DNA of 23,893 nt. Source: JBEKTW01 sp049515655. Its GTDB lineage: Bacteria > Bacteroidota > Ignavibacteria > UBA10030 > SZUA-254. How positions within the stretch are numbered: the first letter of the stretch is position 1; each line of letters begins with the position of its first letter. Positions 16,717 to 23,771 of this stretch are shown one piece after another. A model generated the notes under the pieces. It was not told the origin of the DNA. It searched no databases and saw only the letters and a program-made list of their open reading frames with translations. The translations under genes and the position numbers were made by a program. The stretch spans positions 1 through 23,893 of the forward strand of contig JBEKTW010000034.1 of the NCBI GenBank assembly GCA_049515655.1. The letters run 5' to 3'.

Positions 16717-17946
16717 ATGAAGATTCTGATCGTAAGTCCGTATCTTCCCCATCCGCTGTGCGGTCACGGCGGGGGAGTCTACCTCCACAAATTGATCCAG
16801 CATCTGAGCCTCAAGCAGGAGATCACGCTTGTGTCGTTTTGTGATGAGCATGAACTTGAGCTTGTGAAGGACCTTGCGCAACTTCCTTTCCGCATTTATC
16901 CTGTCAGGCGGGCCAAAGGCTCACAAAGGAAGACGCTTGCGAGAGTGGGTCTCAGCCTGCATCGGATGTTACAACTTGCCTCAAGCATCGTCCGATGGGA
17001 GCCGTACTACGTAAGCAAGTATCGTAATTCCCGAATGACCCGGTTGATTCGAGAACTGACCCGTAAGGAGTCATTCGATGTCGTCCAGGTCGAGTTTACG
17101 CAGATGGGACCATACCGTACGGCCATTCAAAGCGGCAAGACGCTGCTGCAGGAAATTGATGTTTCCTTCCGCCCGGCGTATCGCCGGTTCAAGCATACGC
17201 GCTCGCCGATAAGGAAGGGAATAAACTATATCGAGTGGTGCAGGTGGGCTCGTTATGAGACAAAGATCGCCGGCGCCTTTGACCATCTTCTCAGCGTGAC
17301 GGACCAGGATCGTATGCTGTTGGAGTGGCTGACGAAGAAACACCATATCAGTTATCTTCCTCTTCCGACTGAAGCGGATGAACATCTCCCGGACTACGAC
17401 TCGAGGGAGGCGCTAAGTCTTGTTTTTGTCGGAACGTTTTTGCATTCTCCCAATGTGGACGCCGCCATCTGGCTGTGCGAGAAGATCTTTCCGTTGGTCT
17501 CTAAAGAGTTCCCTGAAGCGAAGCTGTACGTCATTGGTCCGCATCCTCCGGCGGCGCTTTCGACAATCGCGAGCCGTCAGCCAGGAATTCATATCCTGGG
17601 ATTTGTTGAGGACGTTGACAGCTACCTGCGCCGGGGAAGCGTTTTCGTTGCGCCCCTGCGTTTTGGAGGCGGAGTGAAGACTAAAATCCTCAACGCATTG
17701 GCACATGGTATTCCCGTGGTTACAACAAAAATCGGCATCGAAGGGATCGAGGGTATTGACAGCAACAATATACTCGTCGCCGAGTCACCGGAGAAATTCG
17801 CTGACGCAGTTCGCAGCCTCTTTGCGGATTCATCGCGTGCGTCAGCTCTCGGATTGAGGGGATGGGAACTCGTAAAACAGAAGTACTCCTGGGGACAAGC
17901 AGTCTCCTGTCTGGAAGACATCTATCAAAGGGTTCTTAACCCATAA
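16717..17946 (+). CDS. Family 4 glycosyltransferase (GT-B fold)
   Basis: 409 residues. The N-terminal Rossmann half starts KILIVSPYLPHPLCGHGGGVYLHKL (glycine-rich loop 16-20) and the C-terminal half carries LVFVGTFLHSPNVDA and PLRFGGGVKTKILNALAHGIPVV (313-335). It resembles the retaining GT4 group with FGGGVK.KI..A...G.PVV. The glutamates of the classical EX7E motif are not both present: the usual KILEA reads KILNA (Asn326). It adds a sugar from a nucleotide donor in the cytoplasm; donor and acceptor are unknown. It starts 51 bases after the acyltransferase stop, with GAAGGG upstream at long spacing. Confidence 0.85.
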   Translation: MKILIVSPYLPHPLCGHGGGVYLHKLIQHLSLKQEITLVSFCDEHELELVKDLAQLPFRIYPVRRAKGSQRKTLARVGLSLHRMLQLASSIVRWEPYYVSKYRNSRMTRLIRELTRKESFDVVQVEFTQMGPYRTAIQSGKTLLQEIDVSFRPAYRRFKHTRSPIRKGINYIEWCRWARYETKIAGAFDHLLSVTDQDRMLLEWLTKKHHISYLPLPTEADEHLPDYDSREALSLVFVGTFLHSPNVDAAIWLCEKIFPLVSKEFPEAKLYVIGPHPPAALSTIASRQPGIHILGFVEDVDSYLRRGSVFVAPLRFGGGVKTKILNALAHGIPVVTTKIGIEGIEGIDSNNILVAESPEKFADAVRSLFADSSRASALGLRGWELVKQKYSWGQAVSCLEDIYQRVLNP

Positions 17947-17982
17947 CTATCGTACTTCAATAACGAAATCCAAAGAAGCATC

Positions 17983-20529
17983 ATGGCGAAAGCTAAACAA
18001 CCCAATCCCAGACAACGCGAACAACAGCCCTCCTGGTTCGACAAGCTCTCCCCATTGAAGAAGGACCTCGTCTGCATCGCGGCAATGTACGTTCTGGTCC
18101 TGATCCTCTTCAATAAGATCATCTTTAGCAATATGGCATTCACGGAGGGGGGTGACAATGCCAACGCCATTGCATGGCAGAAGGCGGCAGATCATGTGAT
18201 TGATACAGAGCACAATGCCCCGCTATGGATTCCATACGCATTCAGCGGGATGCCGGGGTTCGGAAGCCTGGCGGTGTCTAACTGGCCGAAAAGCGTGACT
18301 TTTCTTGAATCACTTCTCTTGATCCCAGGTCACCTGCTGACACTTTACACTGACTCGGGATGGGAAGTATGGCACTATTTTCTTGCGGGGGTTTTCATGT
18401 TCCTGCTGGCACGAGGGTTGAGGTTCTCGCAGATGCCGTCCCTGCTCGCGGCCTTGACGCTGATGCTGAATCCCTACGCGATCGGGTTGTCCCAGGCCGG
18501 TCAGGGATCAAAGCTCATGGCGCTGAGTTACATTCCCCTGTTGTTTCTCCTGACGTATCGGTTGTTCCAACAGCGCAACATTCTGAACTTCGGTCTTCTC
18601 ACTGCGGTGGTCGGAACGATGCTGCTCACGAATCACGTACAGATGGCGTTCTACGGTTTTCTCGTCATCGGTTGTTATGTCTTGTATGAGGTTATCCTTG
18701 AAATCAAACATCAGCCGGTCGAGTCGATCAAAAAAGTACTCCTATTCACATGCGCGCTTGCAATCGGTTTCGCGATCTCGGCGTTCGTTTATCTTTCCGT
18801 CAACGAATACCAGCCGTATTCGATTCGCGGCGGCGGTGAAGCCGGCGTCTCCGGCGGGCTGAATTACGATTACGCAACCAACTGGTCGTTCCATCCTTTC
18901 GAGACGTTGACGTATATTATCCCCTCCTTCTTCGGTTTCTCAAGCGATTACGTCACTGACTGGCAGGGGCAGCAGCAGGCACTTCCACTGTATTGGGGAT
19001 GGATGCCGTTCACGATATCGACGGTGTACATCGGCATTCTTCCCATCATCCTCGGTATCGTCGCTCTTGTCTACCGGCGGAATCGAATGACCGTTTTTCT
19101 GGCGGTTTTCTCTTGCCTGGTGTGGTTTCTATCGTTCGGGAATCATTTCCCGCTCGTGTACAATTTATTCTTCAACTATCTGCCGTACTTTAACAAATTC
19201 CGCGCGCCTTCCATGATTCTCCATTTGATGCCGATAACCTTCGGGCTTCTTGCGGCGTACGGCGCAAGTTTCTTGATCGACCTGCCGGACAGGCCGAAGG
19301 AAGTGAATCTCGTCCTCATCAGGAAACGTCTGATGATGGCGCTGGGTGTCCTTGGCGGATTACTCGTCGTGGGCTTGATACTCAAGGGTGCGGTCTACAG
19401 CGTCCTGTCGGGTTCCATGTTCGTGAAAGAAGGAGACCCGCAGCAGTTCAGCCGGCAGGTTCTTGAGGCCCTCAAAGAAAAGCGCTTCGATGTTCTCTTC
19501 GGCGATTACGTGAAGTTTACGATTCTTACCGGAGCGATCGTGGGATTGATCGCGGCGTACATTACCAGAAAAGTACAACGGACGTTCTTTGCGCTCGGGT
19601 TGATCGCCATCCTTGTGGTCGACCTTGCGATCCTTGACGATAACTATGTGGATCCGAAACCCCCAACCTCCGTGGAGCAGGCGTTTGTTCCTGACGCGAC
19701 AATCAACTTCCTGAAGACCGACACGACGTATTACCGTATCTTTCCAGTCGGAACAGAATTGTTCAGAGACCGCTCATACACATTCATGGCCAATTTTATT
19801 CCGTCGATTGGCGGGTATAGTCCCGCAAAGCCGAAAATCTATCAGGAAATGATAGACTCGGTCGGCCTTTTCCCTCCGCGTTTTCCGATGAACATGAATG
19901 TGCTGAACATGCTCAGTACGAAGTACATTGTTGCTCCGGGCCGCTTGCCGGAGACGAACCTTCCTATTGTGAATGTGGACAAGGCGAGGAGCATGGCGGT
20001 CTACCTCAATCCGAATTACCTGCCGCATGCGTGGTTTGTCGACAGCATCGTCGTGGCGCGGAGCAAGCACGAAGTGTTTGAGGTTCTCAACTCGGCGTCG
20101 TTCGATGCACGGCATGTGGCGATTCTCGAGAAAGAGCCGGCACTCCGGCCTGCGAAGCCCGATTCCGTTGGGGTAACAATCACCGCGTATCGCTCCCGCC
20201 AGATCAAGCTCGACGTATCCACGACGGCGTCATCGCTCCTCGTCCTCAGCGAAGTGTACTATCCGGCGGGCTGGAAGGCGTTTATCGACGGGAAGGAGAC
20301 TGAAATTTACAAGACGAACTATGTGCTGCGTTCCATACTCGTGCCGCCGGGAAAACACGCCGTGGAGTTTCGTTTCGACCCACCGGCGTATGAATTGGGA
20401 TACAACATTTCCCTGGGCGCGTGGGGCGTCACACTCGTTCTGATTATTGTCGGACTGTTTCAGATTCCCGCCGTGAAGGCGAGGTTTGGCGGCAAGCGCG
20501 AGGAGAAAGAGCCGGCCCCGATTCCGTAG
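17983..20529 (+). CDS. YfhO family membrane protein (probable lipid-dependent sugar transferase)
   Basis: 848 residues. A short cytoplasmic start is followed by a membrane segment at about 32-50 and the loop FTEGGDNANAIAWQ (conserved acidic residue region). About a dozen membrane segments extend to about residue 550. A soluble domain follows, and the family-typical stretch LVLSEVYYPAGWKAFIDGKE...NYVLRSILVPPGKHAVEFRFDPP precedes a last membrane segment. YfhO proteins have a GT-C-like architecture and are linked to glycosylation of envelope polymers such as teichoic acid or lipoteichoic acid in Firmicutes. In this group their substrate is not established. It is the last gene of the + strand run, 36 bases after the GT4, and is followed by the hairpins of R2 rather than a clear terminator. 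Its codon use is GC-richer than genes 6217-13311. Confidence 0.85.
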   Translation: MAKAKQPNPRQREQQPSWFDKLSPLKKDLVCIAAMYVLVLILFNKIIFSNMAFTEGGDNANAIAWQKAADHVIDTEHNAPLWIPYAFSGMPGFGSLAVSNWPKSVTFLESLLLIPGHLLTLYTDSGWEVWHYFLAGVFMFLLARGLRFSQMPSLLAALTLMLNPYAIGLSQAGQGSKLMALSYIPLLFLLTYRLFQQRNILNFGLLTAVVGTMLLTNHVQMAFYGFLVIGCYVLYEVILEIKHQPVESIKKVLLFTCALAIGFAISAFVYLSVNEYQPYSIRGGGEAGVSGGLNYDYATNWSFHPFETLTYIIPSFFGFSSDYVTDWQGQQQALPLYWGWMPFTISTVYIGILPIILGIVALVYRRNRMTVFLAVFSCLVWFLSFGNHFPLVYNLFFNYLPYFNKFRAPSMILHLMPITFGLLAAYGASFLIDLPDRPKEVNLVLIRKRLMMALGVLGGLLVVGLILKGAVYSVLSGSMFVKEGDPQQFSRQVLEALKEKRFDVLFGDYVKFTILTGAIVGLIAAYITRKVQRTFFALGLIAILVVDLAILDDNYVDPKPPTSVEQAFVPDATINFLKTDTTYYRIFPVGTELFRDRSYTFMANFIPSIGGYSPAKPKIYQEMIDSVGLFPPRFPMNMNVLNMLSTKYIVAPGRLPETNLPIVNVDKARSMAVYLNPNYLPHAWFVDSIVVARSKHEVFEVLNSASFDARHVAILEKEPALRPAKPDSVGVTITAYRSRQIKLDVSTTASSLLVLSEVYYPAGWKAFIDGKETEIYKTNYVLRSILVPPGKHAVEFRFDPPAYELGYNISLGAWGVTLVLIIVGLFQIPAVKARFGGKREEKEPAPIP

Positions 20530-20561
20530 TTAGGTTATTGTGCCTGCTAGGAAGTACGATT

Positions 20562-20584
20562 CCCCTCTCCTCTCAGGAGAGGGG
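20562..20584. repeat. Hairpin downstream of the YfhO gene
   Basis: CCCCTCTCCT (20562-20571) and AGGAGAGGGG (20575-20584) are perfect 10-bp arms with a CTC loop, 32 bases after the YfhO stop. It could slow or end transcription or protect the mRNA end, but no T-run follows, so it is not called a terminator. Confidence 0.6.
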
Positions 20585-20594
20585 CAGCCTGCCC

Positions 20595-20631
20595 GCTCGC
20601 CGATGTTCCGAAAAACGGAACTCAGGCGAGC
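20595..20631 (+). repeat. Nested-hairpin mini-element
   Basis: The outer stem is GCTCGCC (20595-20601) with GGCGAGC (20625-20631). The linkers are GAT and TCA. The inner stem is GTTCCG (20605-20610) with CGGAAC (20616-20621) around AAAAA. It is nearly identical to 20855-20891, where one inner base pair has changed on both sides. Confidence 0.75.
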
Positions 20632-20713
20632 CCGCCGCACCAAAGCCGTGCTTTGGGCAGGCGGGGGTGAGGTCTCAAACGGATGGTGCAGTCCAATGAG
20701 ACCCAACCTCGAT

Positions 20714-20732
20714 CCTCCCCTAAGAGGGGAGG
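20714..20732. repeat. Hairpin CCTCCCCT / AGGGGAGG
   Basis: Perfect 8-bp arms with an AAG loop lie inside the 840-base gene-free stretch 20530-21370. The rest of this stretch consists of the other hairpins listed, a palindromic GGGAGCTCCGCTCCC (about 20815-20829) and island R2; I see no gene in it. Confidence 0.55.
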
Positions 20733-20854
20733 AAGTGTTCGTGCCCGCTGCAAATAGGATGCTCGTTCCCAGATTCCATTTGGGAATGTTCCCAGCCAAC
20801 TCTCGCTCTGGGAGGGAGCTCCGCTCCCGACCAACCTGCGTAGAGTCCCTGCCT

Positions 20855-20891
20855 GCTCGCCGATGTCCCGAAAAACGGGACTTAGGCGAGC
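20855..20891 (+). repeat. Nested-hairpin mini-element
   Basis: The outer stem is GCTCGCC (20855-20861) with GGCGAGC (20885-20891). The linkers are GAT and TTA. The inner stem is GTCCCG (20865-20870) with CGGGAC (20876-20881) around AAAAA. Compared with 20595-20631 the inner stem shows a T-A to C-G exchange, a compensatory change that supports folding. Confidence 0.75.
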
Positions 20892-20951
20892 GGGCGGTCC
20901 CCTGACCGGACATCCAACGTTGTCTTCTTACGGGTGTGAATGTGCAACACC

Positions 20952-21295
20952 GTCCGTTTGCGAAACGGACTCTACGGCTTCGATCTGCTTCTCATGCGGT
21001 CGGGAGTACACCTGTCCGCCTATTTTCTGGCGGAACTCCCTCCCAGAGAAGAGCGCTTTGTTGCCACTACCATCTCAGGCATTTCGCATACTCCCCTTCC
21101 CGCCGAAGTCCCGACGACAGTCGGGACGCAGGCGGGGGAAGGGGAGGCAGAGGGGTAGAGGGTTATCCGGTCGGGAGCGGCGATGGCAAGCACGCAGACT
21201 AAACCTTCGCAAGGTCAGGCAAAAGGTAACCTTCTGGCCGGTAAATTCACGGTTGAAGCTTACCTTTTTTTCTTAGAAAACCTTGCGAAGGTTCA
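20952..21295 (-). repeat. Repeat island R2, inverted copy of R1
   Basis: The reverse complement is collinear with 5131-5471: the 12-bp-arm hairpin element (21194-21295), the CGCTCCCGACCGGATAACCC block, the CTCCCCTTCCC hairpin, the GGTAGTGGCAACAAAGCGCT block and the GTCCGTTT palindrome (20952-20970). Relative to R1 it lacks the mini-element at 5279-5312, carries another one inside the CTCCCCTTCCC hairpin, and has an extra segment with the GGCGG/CCGCC hairpin. R1 and R2 bracket the glycan cluster. Confidence 0.85.
21091..21146 (+). repeat. Nested-hairpin mini-element with long outer stem
   Basis: The outer stem is CTCCCCTTCCCGCC (21091-21104) with 21131-21146, perfect except for two bulged Gs. 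The linkers are GAA and GCA. The inner stem is GTCCCGA (21108-21114) with TCGGGAC (21121-21127) around CGACAG. The linkers match those of the copy at 5279-5312 exactly. Confidence 0.75.
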
Positions 21296-21307
21296 CCTGA
21301 GGGAGAA

Positions 21308-21336
21308 ATAAAAAACGGGTCGCTTCTACGACCCGT
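21308..21336 (-). terminator. Intrinsic terminator downstream of rpsU
   Basis: On the minus strand, ACGGGTCG and CGACCCGT form a perfect 8-bp stem (21329-21336 with 21315-21322) around a 6-base loop, followed at once by TTTTTATTT. It lies about 35 bases after the rpsU stop and ends the minus-strand transcription unit before R2. Confidence 0.9.
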
Positions 21337-21370
21337 CTTGTGTTGCGTAACCCGATTACCTCGCGTGTAC

Positions 21371-21565
21371 TTACTGCTGTTCCGTCAAATCACGCTGTGC
21401 CCTTCGGATGGCTTTATTGCGTTTTACCCGTTTTTCCACTGAAGGCTTCGTGAAGTAGGAACGCCGCTTCACTTCCTTCAATATCCCTGAGCGCTCATAT
21501 TTCTTTTTGAAGCGCCGGATTGCGCGGTCGATGTTTTCATTCTCTTGAACAACGATGCCGACCAT
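21371..21565 (-). CDS. rpsU: 30S ribosomal protein S21
   Basis: 64 residues, the usual length. It is basic and helical with the family pattern MVGIVVQENENIDRAIRRFKKK...GILKEVKRR..F.KPS..KR.K. It is a component of the small ribosomal subunit near the mRNA exit site, helping initiation. The start is ATG 21565, seven bases after a perfect AAGGAGGT; a GTG three codons upstream (21574) lies inside that Shine-Dalgarno region and is rejected. It follows the zinc-ribbon gene by 43 bases and is terminated by the hairpin at 21308-21336. As a core gene it shows that this end of the window is chromosomal. Confidence 0.95.
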   Translation of the reverse strand: MVGIVVQENENIDRAIRRFKKKYERSGILKEVKRRSYFTKPSVEKRVKRNKAIRRAQRDLTEQQ

Positions 21566-21608
21566 CGCAGTCACCTCCTTCCGGCTGAAATGTGCGTACC
21601 ATGATTCT

Positions 21609-21983
21609 CTACAGTTCTAACTTGAGATTCTCGATGAGAGTGCGTTGACCCTGCTTCTCAAATGAAACGACGATTGCCTGGCCGCCGCTCGACGTTCTTG
21701 TCTTGCTCATGACTCTGCCGACATCGTTCCATTCGTTGTGAAAAATTGACTGACCGACATTGAAACTTTCCTGGGGACTGTATATTACGGCTGAACTTAC
21801 GTCGCCTTTCTTTCTCTCCTCGTTGCTCGCGAGCGCCTTGACGTCAACAAGACTCATATGATGGCATCGTGTGCATCGGTACCAGACTTTCTCCGTACCG
21901 GCTTGCATGTCTCCGATGAGTGCCATGCGTGTCGTTTTGTTACAATGAGCGCAGAAGAGCTCGCTATGTTTTGATCGCGTCAT
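21609..21983 (-). CDS. Small zinc-ribbon protein of unknown function
   Basis: 124 residues from ATG 21983, chosen because AGAGGAGA lies about seven bases upstream; the longer frame to 22118 adds 45 residues of low-quality sequence. Cys11-x2-Cys14 and Cys37-x2-Cys40 form a zinc ribbon (FCAHCNKTTRMALIGD...VWYRCTRC). After a charged linker the C-terminal part (about 72-124) has the pattern FNVGQSIFHNEWNDVGRV...AIVVSFEKQGQRTLIENL. This resembles the small beta-barrel tails that begin with G..I.H..F..G.V in some helicases and CarD-like proteins. Together this suggests an RNA-, DNA- or RNA-polymerase-binding factor, but I do not recognise a named family. It is upstream of rpsU on the same strand and probably co-transcribed. 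Confidence 0.75.
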   Translation of the reverse strand: MTRSKHSELFCAHCNKTTRMALIGDMQAGTEKVWYRCTRCHHMSLVDVKALASNEERKKGDVSSAVIYSPQESFNVGQSIFHNEWNDVGRVMSKTRTSSGGQAIVVSFEKQGQRTLIENLKLEL

Positions 21984-22258
21984 GCAGGAATCTCCTCTTA
22001 TCAGGTTTATGATTCGATGAAAGGTGCAGGAGGTAGAGCGTGGTTCTTTGGTTGCCACAAACAACGGCGGTAAACCCGGTCCCCGGTGTGATGCAAACCG
22101 CGTACAGACGAACAGCACCTCATTAAATAATATACTGAATTTCCGTCTTCAAATCAACAACGTCCACCTAGTTTTTGGGGTTTAGGCCGGCGTTCCGGCA
22201 GGGGGAACTGCTGTTTTTCCAGTGTTTTCGCTGATTTGAAAGCACAAGATCTGAAGGT

Positions 22259-23614
22259 CTACTGCTTCACCACCATGCGCATGGGGTGCGCTTCGGTATT
22301 GAAGATGACCTTGTCGAACGGCAGTGTATTTTCAGGCGCGAACAGCAGGTAGAGATACTTCAGGGTCTCTGCCAGGAAGAAGCTGTCCATCTGGTTGAGT
22401 TGTTCTTTCGTCGTCACATCCTTCAATGCTGCGTAGCCTGATTCTGTTCTGCAGTACTTGACGAGGTTCTGGTAGAACACCTCGCCCATCCTCGAGTATT
22501 TAGGATCCTTCGTATAGTGATGCAGATAATAAGCCGATTCGATGATTTCCGGCCGCAGGACGTAGTGGGCATCAGTCACCTTCATCGTCGTGTAATCAAT
22601 CGATTCGGGTTCGATGCCGTACAGGTTCCACATCCTGAAGGATGACTCCTGGAGTCTCGCGGCACGCGCGGTATCTCCCGAGAGCGCGAGAACCGCGGGG
22701 AAGAAGGCGTCGAGCGCCCCGTAGGATGTTCCCGTCCGCTTTCCGGTTCGCATGTTCGCCTGACAGTACCACAAGCCGTTCGCTGTGGAATCGGCAAGAT
22801 ACCTGTTGATCGCCGTGATGCTGCTGTCCCACATGGCTTTGCAATCCTTATCATCAAAAAGAAGCCACGACTTCAGCAAATACTCATAGTAGGAATCGAT
22901 CATTCCGCTGATGTGACTGGTCGAATCGACCCACGCGCCCGTTTGAATATTGATGAGGGTGCCCACGAGTCCGATTCTTGAGCGCCGATTGAACAATTGC
23001 ACCACGGCGTTCTTCGCTTTATCGTAGTATACCGGGTTTCGGGTGATCCTGGATACCATGCCGAACTCAATAAGGGCCGTGCCGATCTCGGCCGGATTGT
23101 TGAGCGAGTCACGGGTCCTTCCAGTCTGAAGATTCACGTACCGGTACGGCATGCCTGTCGGAGAATTGAAGACCGGCAACAACCGTTTGGCCAGATCTTC
23201 CGCCAGCTCCAGGAATCTCGAGTCGCCGTCGAGCTGGTACGCGGCAATCAGACCGCCCAGCAATCGAATGGTAATTTCAAAGCTCTGGACTTCGATGTCT
23301 TTGTGGAATGACAAGCGCTCGAAGATCAAACGCTTTGCTTCTTCCGCTTCCTTTTTCAAGCCCATCAACTCCATTGTATCGAAAGCATCGACGGGCGTCA
23401 TGAGCAGCGGGGTGCTGTACCAATCGCGATAGCCCTTGCTCAACGGTCGCAGGGCGTCGTGTCCCCAGGCGTACTGCTTGTAGGCATTCCATGCATGCAA
23501 GAATTCCGTCTTGACCATGTCCGCGGTTACCGTCGTTTGCTGCGAAACGGCCGGAAGGCTTAAGAGAAGAGTCGTGAGTGCGACAGCAAGGAAGCAGGGT
23601 AGTAAATATTTCAT
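22259..23614 (-). CDS. Secreted GH47 family alpha-mannosidase (class I, EDEM-like)
   Basis: 451 residues with a signal peptide at about 1-24 (LLPCFLAVALTTLLLSLPAVSQ), so it is periplasmic or exported. The (alpha/alpha)7-barrel landmarks of inverting, calcium-dependent GH47 enzymes are visible: FEITIRLLGGLIAAY (Glu113), DSYYEYLLKSW (Asp240), LRPEIIESAYYL (Glu356) and SFFLAETLKYLYLLF, plus the terminal calcium-site motif FNTEAHPM (Thr440). All three expected acidic catalytic positions are therefore present. Eukaryotic relatives trim alpha-1,2-mannose from N-glycans; bacterial ones are fewer and would act on mannan, mannosylated proteins or host/algal glycans. The start is supported by AGAAGGAA about seven bases upstream and by a strong promoter. 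It has no T9SS sorting domain and stands alone. Confidence 0.88.
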   Translation of the reverse strand: MKYLLPCFLAVALTTLLLSLPAVSQQTTVTADMVKTEFLHAWNAYKQYAWGHDALRPLSKGYRDWYSTPLLMTPVDAFDTMELMGLKKEAEEAKRLIFERLSFHKDIEVQSFEITIRLLGGLIAAYQLDGDSRFLELAEDLAKRLLPVFNSPTGMPYRYVNLQTGRTRDSLNNPAEIGTALIEFGMVSRITRNPVYYDKAKNAVVQLFNRRSRIGLVGTLINIQTGAWVDSTSHISGMIDSYYEYLLKSWLLFDDKDCKAMWDSSITAINRYLADSTANGLWYCQANMRTGKRTGTSYGALDAFFPAVLALSGDTARAARLQESSFRMWNLYGIEPESIDYTTMKVTDAHYVLRPEIIESAYYLHHYTKDPKYSRMGEVFYQNLVKYCRTESGYAALKDVTTKEQLNQMDSFFLAETLKYLYLLFAPENTLPFDKVIFNTEAHPMRMVVKQ

Positions 23615-23657
23615 GGTATATTCCTTCTAGTGGAAAACTCTACAGCAGTACTTAATA

Positions 23658-23686
23658 AATATAACCGGAAGTTCTTCGATTGTCAA
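23658..23686 (-). promoter_or_regulatory. Sigma70-like promoter of the GH47 gene
   Basis: On the minus strand, TTGACA (23681-23686) is followed after exactly 17 bases by TATATT (23658-23663), about 43 bases before the start codon. This nearly perfect match predicts a short untranslated leader of about 35 bases. No operator-like palindrome was seen around it. Confidence 0.65.
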
Positions 23687-23771
23687 ACAGAGTATCTCTG
23701 ATCAATTCAGCGCCTGCCCTGAAGAACTTTAGTTAAGAGTCCCGCTGAATTGCACAAGGCTTGCAAGCTGT

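Noticed and set aside
20530..20913. 127-residue minus-strand and 121-residue plus-strand frames over the same hairpins
   Set aside because: They overlap each other on opposite strands inside repeat DNA; peptides are rich in Arg, Pro and Ser from GC-rich hairpins and match no family.
5131..21336. CRISPR array or tRNA in the repeat islands
   Set aside because: Repeats are unevenly spaced, differ in orientation and lack unique spacers; no cloverleaf with tRNA consensus bases was found.
22180..22200. GCCGG/CCGGC hairpin downstream of the GH47 gene as a terminator
   Set aside because: The stem is only five base pairs and no T-run follows on the minus strand.
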